Shown: positions 1 through 6,240, numbered from the stretch's first letter. The stretch is DNA of 6,272 nucleotides from UBA7398 sp963978235 (GCA_963978235.1 CAXBQM010000067.1:1-6272); one strand, 5' to 3'. Translations and numbers: made by a program. The notes: a model not told the origin generated them from the letters alone.

Positions 1-31
1 TAGGTCGCAGGTTCAACTCCCGCCGAGGACA
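1..31 (+). tRNA. 3' end of a tRNA gene, cut by the window edge
   Basis: The sequence shows a variable-loop-like AGGTC at 2-6, a T arm with stem 7-11 and 19-23 around the loop TTCAACT (12-18, fitting the TTCRANY rule), then a 7-base 3' acceptor strand CGAGGAC (24-30) and a discriminator A at 31. The next bases are CA, so a full CCA tail is not encoded and would be added by tRNA nucleotidyltransferase. The 5' acceptor strand should read GTCCTCG, outside the window. The anticodon is also outside, so the isotype cannot be read. The T stem has an A-C mismatch (base 9 with 21); the other four pairs are Watson-Crick. Confidence 0.85.
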
Positions 32-44
32 CAATGCAGTAAAT

Positions 45-63
45 GTTAAAAAAATTTTTAAAC
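45..63. terminator. AT-only palindrome between tRNA and MMPL 3' ends, possible weak bidirectional terminator
   Basis: The 19 bases read the same on both strands apart from one mismatched pair (48/60) and the central base. They consist of G, TT, seven A, five T, AAA, C. The site lies between the convergent 3' ends of the tRNA gene and the MMPL gene and touches the MMPL stop codon. On the minus strand it ends in a run of seven T. With only one G-C pair the hairpin would be weak, so a terminator role is a guess from position. Confidence 0.25.
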
Positions 64-2162
64 TAATGTGAAATTGTGAATTTCTTAAGGAATTTTGGTG
101 CCCACCAATTCCGCTCACCGAAAAGTCGCATCAGTGCAGGTACAAGAAAAGCGCGAATAAGAGTGGCATCGAGCAAAATGGCGAAAGCAACTCCGAACCC
201 AAGCATCTTGATTGATGTAATTCCACTTATACAAAATGTTCCAAACACAACAGCAAGCAGTACTGCGGCGGCAGTAATAATTCGCGCCGATCGTTGAAGA
301 CCAGTTGCTACAGATTCGACATTGGATCTACCTGCTTCATGTTCTTCTTTGATTCTCGAGAGCAAAAAGAGTTCGTAATCCATGGATAATCCAAAAGCAA
401 TAACAGCAATCAGAACGATCGATCCCGTATCAACGCTGCCAGTTACCGTGAAATCTCCTACAAGCCATCGCATATGACCGTCGATAAATATCCACGTGAG
501 TACACCTAAAGTTGCCGCCAAGGAGATGATGTTGAGAAGTACTGCCTTAATGGGAAGGATTATTGAGCCGGTAAATATAAAGAGCAGTACAAGAATTCCA
601 ATTCCGATCCAGAGCGCAACCCACTTCAGCGTGCGAGATGTTGCATCTTGAGTATCTGCATAATCTGCCGCTACGCCACCGATGAGAGTGCCAACCGGCT
701 TATTGAGTGCGCGAATTTTATGTATGAGATCTTGTCCTTCAGGTGTACGTGGTGGCATGGCATGAATAGCGGTAAGTCGAACATCTTCGCCAGCTACTTC
801 TAGTTGACCGACGCGGACAATGCCAGGAACTGTTGCGAGTGATTCCTTAAATTCATTAATGGAATTTACTTGTGTTGCTCCGTTGGGGATGATGATTTCA
901 ATCGGATTTCCCTCTTGGCCGGAGAAGTTTTCCGAAATGAATTGTGCAGCAATTGCCGATGAATTACTTGCGGGAAGTACTCGGCTATCTACTTGGCTAA
1001 ACATGATGTTTTTAATCGGCGCGATAAAGATCGAGAGGATTAAGAGAGAAAGGACGACGACTGCTAACGGCTTGCGCATCACAGTGCGAGCGATATCGGC
1101 CCAACGACCATCTTCTTTAGGAGTTATTGCGCTCTTGCGTAATACACCGAAATCAATCCGCTTTCCCATCAGCGCAAGAATTGCGGGAAGTGGGATAAGT
1201 GCACCAGCAACCGCAAGCGCGACAACCGCAACTCCGGCATAGCCCATAGATTTCAAGAAATATTGAGGGAAGAACATCAATGAAATGAGTGTGATCATGA
1301 CGGTAAGCCCAGAATAGAAAACAGTTTTACCTGCGGTAGCAAGAGTGTTGACAACTGATGTTTCAACATCTTTTCCGTGGTGAAGTTCCTCTCGGAATCT
1401 ATTCACAATAAGAAGCGCATAATCAATACCAAGGCCTAAGCCAAGACCAGTTGTCTGATTGAGAGCAAAAATTGAGACATCAGTGAAGAGCGTTATTAAG
1501 TACAGAATAAAAAATGCACCAAGAATAGAAGTAATTCCAATTACTAGCGGCATTGCTGAAGCTGCCATCGCGCCAAAGACAAAGATAAGAAGTACAAATG
1601 TCAGAGGGATAGATATTGATTCGGCTACTTTAAGGTCATCTTTAATTTTTCCATTGATGGAATTAGCGAAGACTGCGCCGCCAGATGCAAGAACATCGAT
1701 ATTTTTAAAAGTTCCTTCATACGACTTTCGATAATGCCCACCGATGGCATCGACGGAACTGAAATCGGTAGATTTCAAATAAACGAAAATGTAAGCAGAC
1801 TTTCCATCTGTACTTCGCAACATCGGCAACTTACCGGCTGTCCAATACGACATCACTTTCTCGGCAGATGACTCGGCTCGTACTTTTGATTCAAGTTCAA
1901 GCGCAGTCTCGATAACTGCCGGATCATCAACCGATGTTTTACTTTTCACAACGAGGACGACTGCCGGATCTTTTACTTTAAAAGTATCAGTGAGGTAAGT
2001 CCAAACTTTTGCAGATTCACTTTTAGGATCTGAGTAGCCACCGCTATCGAGGCGTGAGAAAACCATTGAGCCAACGCCACCAAGCGTAATGATGGCGAGA
2101 AAGAAGAGAGCCAACGTTCGTTTTCTTCTTTTTACAATCAGATGCCCAAGTTTTTCAAACAT
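63..2162 (-). CDS. MMPL family transporter (RND superfamily), proton-driven exporter
   Basis: This 699-residue integral membrane protein has the two-fold MMPL layout. TM1 is near residues 16-36, followed by an extracytoplasmic loop to about 183 and TM2-TM6 (about 184-332). TM7 (about 364-384) starts the second half, with a second external domain to about 512 and TM8-TM12 (about 513-677). TM4 carries GIDYALLIVNRFREE with the pair Asp247-Tyr248, and TM10 carries GLSMDYELFLLSRIKEE with Asp595-Tyr596. These match the proton-relay Asp-Tyr pairs known from mycobacterial MmpL3. The C-terminus ends soon after a NWWAPKFL motif, without the long cytoplasmic tail of MmpL3. Family members export lipids, siderophores or drugs using the proton gradient; the substrate here cannot be read. 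The ATG at 2160-2162 is chosen because the N-terminus fits the family and a -10 element sits six bases upstream. There is no Shine-Dalgarno sequence. It is a single-gene unit by position. Confidence 0.93.
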   Translation of the reverse strand: MFEKLGHLIVKRRKRTLALFFLAIITLGGVGSMVFSRLDSGGYSDPKSESAKVWTYLTDTFKVKDPAVVLVVKSKTSVDDPAVIETALELESKVRAESSAEKVMSYWTAGKLPMLRSTDGKSAYIFVYLKSTDFSSVDAIGGHYRKSYEGTFKNIDVLASGGAVFANSINGKIKDDLKVAESISIPLTFVLLIFVFGAMAASAMPLVIGITSILGAFFILYLITLFTDVSIFALNQTTGLGLGLGIDYALLIVNRFREELHHGKDVETSVVNTLATAGKTVFYSGLTVMITLISLMFFPQYFLKSMGYAGVAVVALAVAGALIPLPAILALMGKRIDFGVLRKSAITPKEDGRWADIARTVMRKPLAVVVLSLLILSIFIAPIKNIMFSQVDSRVLPASNSSAIAAQFISENFSGQEGNPIEIIIPNGATQVNSINEFKESLATVPGIVRVGQLEVAGEDVRLTAIHAMPPRTPEGQDLIHKIRALNKPVGTLIGGVAADYADTQDATSRTLKWVALWIGIGILVLLFIFTGSIILPIKAVLLNIISLAATLGVLTWIFIDGHMRWLVGDFTVTGSVDTGSIVLIAVIAFGLSMDYELFLLSRIKEEHEAGRSNVESVATGLQRSARIITAAAVLLAVVFGTFCISGITSIKMLGFGVAFAILLDATLIRAFLVPALMRLFGERNWWAPKFLKKFTISH

Positions 2163-2168
2163 GAGGGG

Positions 2169-2174
2169 AGTCTA
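2169..2174 (-). promoter_or_regulatory. -10 element of a leaderless MMPL promoter
   Basis: Read on the minus strand, TAGACT fits the actinobacterial TANNNT -10 pattern. It is followed by exactly six bases (ccctc preceded by c) and then the ATG of the MMPL gene, so transcription should begin at or next to the A of ATG. The six bases are pyrimidine-only and cannot act as a ribosome binding site, which supports leaderless translation. No convincing -35 hexamer is seen 16-18 bases upstream. Confidence 0.6.
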
Positions 2175-2189
2175 TTTCACGTTCGAAAT
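2174..2189. repeat. Short inverted repeat in the MMPL promoter
   Basis: ATTTC (2174-2178) and GAAAT (2185-2189) form an inverted repeat with a six-base spacer. It touches the upstream edge of the MMPL -10 element, in the spacer between -10 and -35, which is a usual place for a repressor operator. MMPL genes are often under TetR-type control, but no regulator gene is visible here. Five-base arms in AT-rich DNA can arise by chance. Confidence 0.25.
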
Positions 2190-2247
2190 TGTGGACACTT
2201 GAAATCTTGGTGGTAACTCTTAAGCAGTAAAGATGGAGCCGTATAGA

Positions 2248-2253
2248 TAGAGT
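2248..2253 (+). promoter_or_regulatory. -10 element of a leaderless promoter for the 34-codon ORF
   Basis: TAGAGT fits TANNNT and is followed by exactly six bases (aagagt) and the GTG start at 2260. This is the same geometry as at the MMPL and acyl-CoA dehydrogenase genes. The promoter faces away from the MMPL promoter, and about 75 bases separate the two -10 elements. No good -35 hexamer is seen. AGAG at 2255-2258 is too close to the start to be a normal ribosome binding site. Confidence 0.5.
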
Positions 2254-2259
2254 AAGAGT

Positions 2260-2364
2260 GTGAGTGAAATCATTCCTAACATCACGCAAGATGAAATAGA
2301 TCACGAACCAGATGAAAAACGTGATCAAGAAATTCAAGGCGATAAACCGCCACATCACGAGTAA
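2260..2364 (+). CDS. Likely small acidic protein of 34 residues, unknown function
   Basis: I do not recognise this gene. A GTG start opens 34 codons ending in TAA. The product begins MSEIIPNITQDEIDHEP and ends GDKPPHHE. It has 11 Asp/Glu against 3 Lys/Arg and three His, no Cys, no membrane segment and no signal peptide, so it is probably a short, disordered, acidic cytoplasmic polypeptide. The main support is the -10 hexamer placed exactly six bases before the GTG, as for two undoubted genes in this window. Length alone is weak evidence, since 34 open codons can occur by chance. It is divergent from MMPL and converges on the FmdB gene with a 16-base gap. If it is not translated, the same promoter could make a short non-coding RNA. 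Confidence 0.55.
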   Translation: MSEIIPNITQDEIDHEPDEKRDQEIQGDKPPHHE

Positions 2365-2382
2365 AGAGGGTTGTTAGCTCTT
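2364..2382. terminator. Weak hairpin at a convergent gene junction
   Basis: AAGAG (2364-2368) can pair with CTCTT (2378-2382) around a nine-base loop, between the 3' ends of the 34-codon ORF and the FmdB gene. The stem is only five pairs and has no long T run after it on either strand, so termination here is suggested mostly by position. Confidence 0.22.
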
Positions 2383-2635
2383 AATCAGATTTTGCTGGTG
2401 TTGTCGGTGTGCTCGTGGTTGAACTCGCAGGCTTGTTTGTTGGTGCCGGATTCGAAGTTTTCTGTGAATCAGTTTTATAAAAACCTGAACCCTTAAAAAC
2501 AATTCCGACATTGGAATAAATTTTTCGAATCGATTTTCCGCATTCCGGACAAGAAGTCAGCGGTTCATCAGAGAAGGCCTGTACCGCTTCAAATGCGTGT
2601 TCACACTCATTACAGATGTACTGATAAGTGGGCAT
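2381..2635 (-). CDS. FmdB family zinc-ribbon protein
   Basis: This 84-residue protein begins MPTYQYICNECEHAFEAVQ. It has two CxxC pairs, Cys8/Cys11 and Cys29/Cys32, forming a putative one-zinc ribbon, and then the family motif IVFKGSGFYKTD (45-56). Residues 57-84 are a low-complexity Ser/Thr/Pro/Ala tail, as is common in actinobacterial members. The family is named after a putative regulator of formamidase genes; the role of the single-domain proteins is poorly known, and a nucleic-acid or protein binding role is inferred from the ribbon. The start at 2633-2635 is preferred because family members start at MPTYxYxC. A longer frame reaches back to 2716 but would overlap copC and add 27 residues unlike the family. 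There is no Shine-Dalgarno sequence, and a TAGACT hexamer lies eight bases upstream. It is divergent from the CopC-like gene. Confidence 0.88.
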   Translation of the reverse strand: MPTYQYICNECEHAFEAVQAFSDEPLTSCPECGKSIRKIYSNVGIVFKGSGFYKTDSQKTSNPAPTNKPASSTTSTPTTPAKSD

Positions 2636-2643
2636 AAGCGCAA

Positions 2644-2649
2644 AGTCTA
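2644..2649 (-). promoter_or_regulatory. Probable -10 element for the FmdB gene
   Basis: On the minus strand TAGACT, identical to the MMPL hexamer, is followed by eight bases (ttgcgctt) and the ATG at 2635. The transcript would be leaderless or have at most a couple of leader bases. No Shine-Dalgarno sequence is present between hexamer and start. The spacing is slightly longer than the six bases seen at the other three genes, so confidence is lower. Confidence 0.45.
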
Positions 2650-2660
2650 GGTACATGGCA

Positions 2661-2676
2661 GGATAAGCGCTAATCC
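2661..2676. promoter_or_regulatory. Imperfect palindrome in the fmdB/copC divergent region, candidate operator
   Basis: GGATAAGCGCTAATCC is a 16-base inverted repeat: GGAT/ATCC arms and an AGCGCT core are symmetric, and only one symmetric pair (2665/2672) fails. With a 17-base spacer, the -35 position of the FmdB promoter would fall inside it (about 2667-2672), and it ends 31 bases before the copC start. It could control both directions. It does not resemble CsoR or CopY operator sequences that I know, so no regulator is proposed. Confidence 0.35.
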
Positions 2677-2696
2677 ACTGTAGGGATTTTTCGCTC

Positions 2697-2702
2697 AAGG
2701 AG
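2697..2702 (+). promoter_or_regulatory. Shine-Dalgarno site that fixes the copC-like start
   Basis: AAGGAG sits five bases before the ATG at 2708 and 14 bases before the alternative in-frame ATG at 2717, so the first ATG is favoured. This is the only clear Shine-Dalgarno sequence with good spacing in the window, so this gene should have a 5' leader, unlike the FmdB, MMPL and dehydrogenase genes. No convincing TANNNT -10 element is visible upstream of it. Confidence 0.75.
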
Positions 2703-2707
2703 CACTG

Positions 2708-3235
2708 ATGGTTCACATGAATGTAAAACGGGCCACATGGTTACTCACACTCGTACTTAGCGTTGCGCCACTATCGGCGACGGCAAACCAATTGGTGATG
2801 ACAACGCCCGCACAAAATTCAGTTCTGACTATCGCGCCAAACCAAGTGACAATTACAAGTGCTTCATCGCTACAAGATATGGGAAATCAACTGAGTGTTA
2901 CGGCACCTGATGGTTCACGAGTTGATGATGGCTCAATTACCGTAGTAGATAAATCTTTAACGGTGGGACTTAAGCCATTAACAATTGGTGGAACGTATCA
3001 AGTGGATTACGAACTCATAAGTGTTAATGATTCGCCACTTCAAGGTACTTTTACTTTCATTTTTAACGCGCCTGCAGTTATTGCGAGTCCAAGTGCAGCC
3101 CCTGTTATTAGCGCAGAACCACAACCCACATCATCAAGTCGAAGCGCAGATTATTTTGTTATTGGCTTGTTAGTACTAGCATTTTTTGTATTAATAGGAA
3201 TTTCCCGTATGGCTCGTAATACTTTTAGGAAGTAA
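2708..3235 (+). CDS. CopC-like secreted, membrane-anchored protein lacking the copper ligands
   Basis: The 175-residue product has a Sec signal peptide (KR at 7-8, hydrophobic core about 10-22, likely cleavage after Ala-Thr-Ala at 26). An Ig-like CopC domain covers about 27-121, shown by TTPAQNSVLTIAPNQVTIT and GTYQVDYELISVNDSPLQGTFTFIF. A Ser/Pro/Ala linker (124-147) leads to one membrane segment (about 149-166) and a short basic tail. CopC proteins normally bind Cu(II) through the mature N-terminal His and the Asp/His of a DGHP-like turn. Here the mature start is Asn-Gln and the turn reads NDSP. The mature protein has no His or Cys at all and only a few Met, so the usual site is absent. It overlaps the next gene by one base (TAATG), pointing to translational coupling with the CopD/CtaG partner. 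A structural or scaffolding role at the outer face of the membrane is possible. Confidence 0.82.
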   Translation: MVHMNVKRATWLLTLVLSVAPLSATANQLVMTTPAQNSVLTIAPNQVTITSASSLQDMGNQLSVTAPDGSRVDDGSITVVDKSLTVGLKPLTIGGTYQVDYELISVNDSPLQGTFTFIFNAPAVIASPSAAPVISAEPQPTSSSRSADYFVIGLLVLAFFVLIGISRMARNTFRK

Positions 3236-5076
3236 TGCTTACTTTCTCTGCATTTATCAGCATTGCGTGCGGAATAATTGTTGTTGGTTTCTTGAGCGCG
3301 TCGGCTTTCTATGCTCGAGAAGTTGATGGCATTTCAACAACACGTAATTTGATCAAGCGTGCTGGATTAATCGCCGCAATCTGGGCAATCGCCGAGGCTT
3401 TCACGATCGTGAGTAATCTTGCGGCGATTATTGATTCATCTATCTTTGATGCGCTTGATAGCACATCACTTCGCTCGTACATCACGCAGACATCATTGGG
3501 AAAAGTTCAGTTTTATTCTGTGATTGGTGCGCTTCTCGTTTCATCATTTTCTCAATTGGTAAGAAAGACTGGTGGAATTGTCGCGCTATTAATGCTTGCT
3601 CTTGCTTCACTTCTTTTGCCACTTTTCCAAAGCCATGGCAGTCAATCGGGCTTACATGGCTTAGCCATTGGTGCCATCGTTTTCCATGTTGCGGCGCTTG
3701 CTCTGTGGATTGGTGGCGTTGTTGCGCTCTTTTTTCTGCCAAATCGGGAAGAAGCAATTCCTCGATTTAGCGTAGTAGCGCTGTGGTGCGCTGTTATCGT
3801 CGGTGCAAGTGGCGTGGCCAGCGCATATACCCGTCTTAATTTTCTTGCCGCGTGGAGTTCGAGTTACTCATTATTAGTTGCATTGAAAACAGCGCTCTTT
3901 GTCACATTAGTATTTTTTGGCGCACGTCATCGTCAATTCATTATTCGATCGTTACACGGCACGCGGGCAGTAGTGCAATTACTTATCGGGGAAATTTTCG
4001 TGATGACTGGTGCAACCTTTGTCGGAGTGTGGTTATCACAGACTCAACCTCCTGAACTTGATAAACCTTTTGTTTCAGACCCGGCACTTGCCCTCACTGG
4101 CGTTCCGATGGCTTCAACGCCTACGTTTTCGAAAATACTTCTGGCGTACGAAGCAGATGGATTAATTCTTGGTGGATTGATACTTGTTACTGCTTTATAC
4201 ATTCGTGGAGTCGTAATTCTCAGTCGGCGCGGAGTGAAATGGCCAATGGGAAGAACAATTTCGTTTGCCTTAGGTATATCGGCAATTGATTTCGCAACGA
4301 GTGGTGGTTTGGGAGTTTATTCTCATTTTGCTTTCTCTTGGCACATGGTTGCTCATATGGTGTTAGGAATGATTGCGCCAATCGGAATTATTTTGGGAGC
4401 GCCATTAACTTTATTGTTGCGTAATCTTCCAGCTGGACGGACTTCTGACGAGCGAGGCTTGCGTGGTTATGTCGTATCGATTTTGCACTCTCGTTATTTC
4501 ATGACAATTACTCATCCGATTGTTGCGTTGGCAATATTTGATGGTTCACTTTTTGCGCTGTATCTGACGCCGCTATTCGGTAACCTCATGACCGGCCATA
4601 TGGGCCATGTCTTAATGGATATACATTTCATTCTGGCTGGCGCGCTTTTTTTCCATGTAATAGTTGGCATCGATCCCAACCCAAGAAAAGTTCCACATCT
4701 CATTCGAGTCATCATTCTCTTTGCAGCAATGAGCATTCATGCATTTTTCTCGCTTGCGCTGATTTCTATGAATACATTATTGGACAACGGTTATTTCAAA
4801 GCTTTGCAACGACCCTGGTGGAGTGATTTGTTAGCCGACCAGAAACTTGGTGGATCGATTGGTTGGGCGATGGGAGAAATTCCAATCTTGATTGCTCTTA
4901 TCGCAACCTTTATTCAATGGGTGAGAGCTGATTCTCGAGAAGCAGAACGGATTGAACGAAAGTCCCAGCGAGATCACGAAGCCGGCAGAGATGATGAACT
5001 CGATGCATATAACCGCTATCTCGAAGGATTAGCTTTTCAAGATATTGTTGAAGAAGACCGAAAGAAGAGAGAATAG
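3235..5076 (+). CDS. ctaG: Fused CopD-like / CtaG-type copper membrane protein, cytochrome c oxidase assembly
   Basis: This 613-residue polytopic membrane protein joins two families. The N-terminal part (to about 270) is CopD-like, with many membrane helices and conserved His around SHGSQSGLHG (134, 141) and His151 before ALWIGGVVAL. The C-terminal part (about 300-565) is CtaG-like (caa3_CtaG family), with SWHMVAHMVLGMIAP (His370, His374), GAPLTLLLR, THP (His427), the cluster His455/458/464/474, and DQKLGGSIGWAMGEIP (535-550). CopD proteins take part in copper uptake across the membrane, and CtaG is needed for assembly of the copper centre of caa3-type oxidase in Bacillus. The fusion is a known actinobacterial arrangement. 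The many intramembrane His and Met fit copper passage. A charged cytoplasmic tail (about 564-613) includes AYNRYLEGLA. The ATG overlaps the copC stop; AGGAAG at 3227-3232 is very close to it, so coupling is likely. The stop TAG doubles as part of a downstream -10 element. Confidence 0.93.
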   Translation: MLTFSAFISIACGIIVVGFLSASAFYAREVDGISTTRNLIKRAGLIAAIWAIAEAFTIVSNLAAIIDSSIFDALDSTSLRSYITQTSLGKVQFYSVIGALLVSSFSQLVRKTGGIVALLMLALASLLLPLFQSHGSQSGLHGLAIGAIVFHVAALALWIGGVVALFFLPNREEAIPRFSVVALWCAVIVGASGVASAYTRLNFLAAWSSSYSLLVALKTALFVTLVFFGARHRQFIIRSLHGTRAVVQLLIGEIFVMTGATFVGVWLSQTQPPELDKPFVSDPALALTGVPMASTPTFSKILLAYEADGLILGGLILVTALYIRGVVILSRRGVKWPMGRTISFALGISAIDFATSGGLGVYSHFAFSWHMVAHMVLGMIAPIGIILGAPLTLLLRNLPAGRTSDERGLRGYVVSILHSRYFMTITHPIVALAIFDGSLFALYLTPLFGNLMTGHMGHVLMDIHFILAGALFFHVIVGIDPNPRKVPHLIRVIILFAAMSIHAFFSLALISMNTLLDNGYFKALQRPWWSDLLADQKLGGSIGWAMGEIPILIALIATFIQWVRADSREAERIERKSQRDHEAGRDDELDAYNRYLEGLAFQDIVEEDRKKRE

Positions 5077-5079
5077 AAT
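5074..5079 (+). promoter_or_regulatory. -10 element of a leaderless promoter overlapping the copD-ctaG stop codon
   Basis: TAGAAT fits TANNNT; its first three bases are the TAG stop of the upstream gene. Exactly six bases (ctcacc) follow, then the ATG at 5086. No Shine-Dalgarno sequence lies near the start; the purine run at 5063-5072 is too far away. The dehydrogenase can therefore be transcribed on its own as a leaderless mRNA even though it is only nine bases behind the previous gene. No clear -35 hexamer is seen. Confidence 0.6.
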
Positions 5080-5085
5080 CTCACC

Positions 5086-6234
5086 ATGAACGATCTCTAC
5101 ACACTGCCGCAAGAGTATGAATCGCTTCGCGAGAGCGTACGTGCACTCGCCACTAAGAAAATTGAACCTTTTGCACATGCAGTAGATGCCGAGTCACGTT
5201 TTCCGCAAGAGGCCCATGATGCTCTCCTGCAAGCAGGGCTACTCGCAGCACATGTGCCTACTGAATATGGTGGCGATGGCGCAGATGCGTTAGCAACTGT
5301 CATCATTATTGAAGAAGTTGCACGAGCATGTGCTTCATCGTCACTTCTTCCAGCAGTGAATAAATTGGGTTCGCTTCCTGTGATGTTGGCGGGAACAGAA
5401 GAGCAGAAAAAACGTTGGTTAAGTGCGCTCGCTCAAGGTAAAGGTTTCTCTTATTGTCTCTCCGAAACAGATGCAGGTTCTGATGCTGGCGCAATGAAGA
5501 CTAAAGCGGTTCGACGCGGCGATTCATGGATTCTTAACGGAAGTAAAAAATGGATCTCAAATGCGGGCCATTCAGATTTTTATACAGTCTTGGCAAGTAC
5601 CGATCCAACACAAGGTTCAAAAGGAATCACTGCTTTTATTGTCGAGAAATCAGATTCTGGAGTTTCGTTCGGAGCGCATGAAAAGAAAATGGGTTTTCGA
5701 GGTTCACCAACTCGCGAAGTGTATTTCGATAACGTCGAGATTGGTTTAGAACGGCAACTTGGTAAGGAAGGTGAAGGTTTTGGTATTGCCATGCGCACTC
5801 TCGACCACACACGAATTACTATCGCTGCTCAGGCGTTGGGAATTGCGCAAGGCGCATTTGATTATGCAACTCAATATGCTCACGAGCGAAAACAATTCGG
5901 GAAAGCAATCTTTGATTTTCAAGCAATTCAATTTATGTTGGCTGATATGGCGATGGAGATCGTGGCAGCCCGACAACTTACTTATGCTGCCGCAGTCCGA
6001 TCTGAACGAAATGACAGCGATCTCACGTTTTACTCAGCTGCGAGCAAATGTTTTGCCTCTGATGTTGCGATGAAAGTAACCACAAATGCAGTGCAAATTC
6101 TGGGTGGATATGGTTACGTGAATGATTTTCCAGTAGAACGCATGATGCGTGATGCGAAACTTACACAGATATATGAAGGTACAAACCAGGTTCAGCGAAT
6201 AGTGATGGCACGCCATCTAGAAGATACGATTTAA
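5086..6234 (+). CDS. Acyl-CoA dehydrogenase, FadE25-like
   Basis: This FAD enzyme makes the first alpha,beta double bond in an acyl-CoA and passes electrons to electron transfer flavoprotein. The 382-residue length is normal for the family. Acyl-CoA dehydrogenase signature 1 is at 124-136 (CLSETDAGSDAGA) and signature 2 at 337-356 (from QILGGYGY to RD). The catalytic base is Glu364 in QIYEGTNQVQR, the position used by short- and medium-chain and butyryl-type enzymes. ERKQFGKAIFDFQAIQFMLADM (267-288) is the usual FAD and dimer region. From memory, stretches such as IPAVNKLG-like, FQAxQFMLADMAM and SKCFASDVAM match mycobacterial FadE25 closely; this is recall, not a search. The substrate is not known from sequence. 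The start at 5086 fits the family N-terminus and the leaderless promoter. It lies in the same direction as copC and copD-ctaG but shows no functional tie to copper. Confidence 0.95.
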   Translation: MNDLYTLPQEYESLRESVRALATKKIEPFAHAVDAESRFPQEAHDALLQAGLLAAHVPTEYGGDGADALATVIIIEEVARACASSSLLPAVNKLGSLPVMLAGTEEQKKRWLSALAQGKGFSYCLSETDAGSDAGAMKTKAVRRGDSWILNGSKKWISNAGHSDFYTVLASTDPTQGSKGITAFIVEKSDSGVSFGAHEKKMGFRGSPTREVYFDNVEIGLERQLGKEGEGFGIAMRTLDHTRITIAAQALGIAQGAFDYATQYAHERKQFGKAIFDFQAIQFMLADMAMEIVAARQLTYAAAVRSERNDSDLTFYSAASKCFASDVAMKVTTNAVQILGGYGYVNDFPVERMMRDAKLTQIYEGTNQVQRIVMARHLEDTI

Positions 6235-6240
6235 AGAACT

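Noticed and set aside
2155..2358. Minus-strand 67-codon frame with a hydrophobic N-terminus that overlaps the MMPL start
   Set aside because: It starts at GTG with no promoter or Shine-Dalgarno support, runs through both divergent promoters, and its hydrophobic stretch is what the complement of an Asp/Glu-rich coding strand gives. The plus-strand 34-codon ORF explains the region better.
2636..2716. Longer N-terminus for the FmdB protein
   Set aside because: The extra 27 residues do not fit the family, which starts at MPTYxYxC, and they would overlap the start and Shine-Dalgarno site of the copC-like gene.
2717..2719. Alternative start codon for the copC-like gene
   Set aside because: The Shine-Dalgarno site is five bases from the ATG at 2708 but 14 from this one. 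Both give a usable signal peptide, so the choice rests on spacing.
3482..4736. Antisense and out-of-frame reading frames inside the copD-ctaG gene
   Set aside because: They lie wholly within a well-supported membrane protein gene, have no recognisable motifs and no start signals, and are shadows of it.
5097..6216. Several 60-100 codon frames inside the acyl-CoA dehydrogenase gene
   Set aside because: They are in other frames of a gene with both family signatures and a catalytic Glu, and none has family features.
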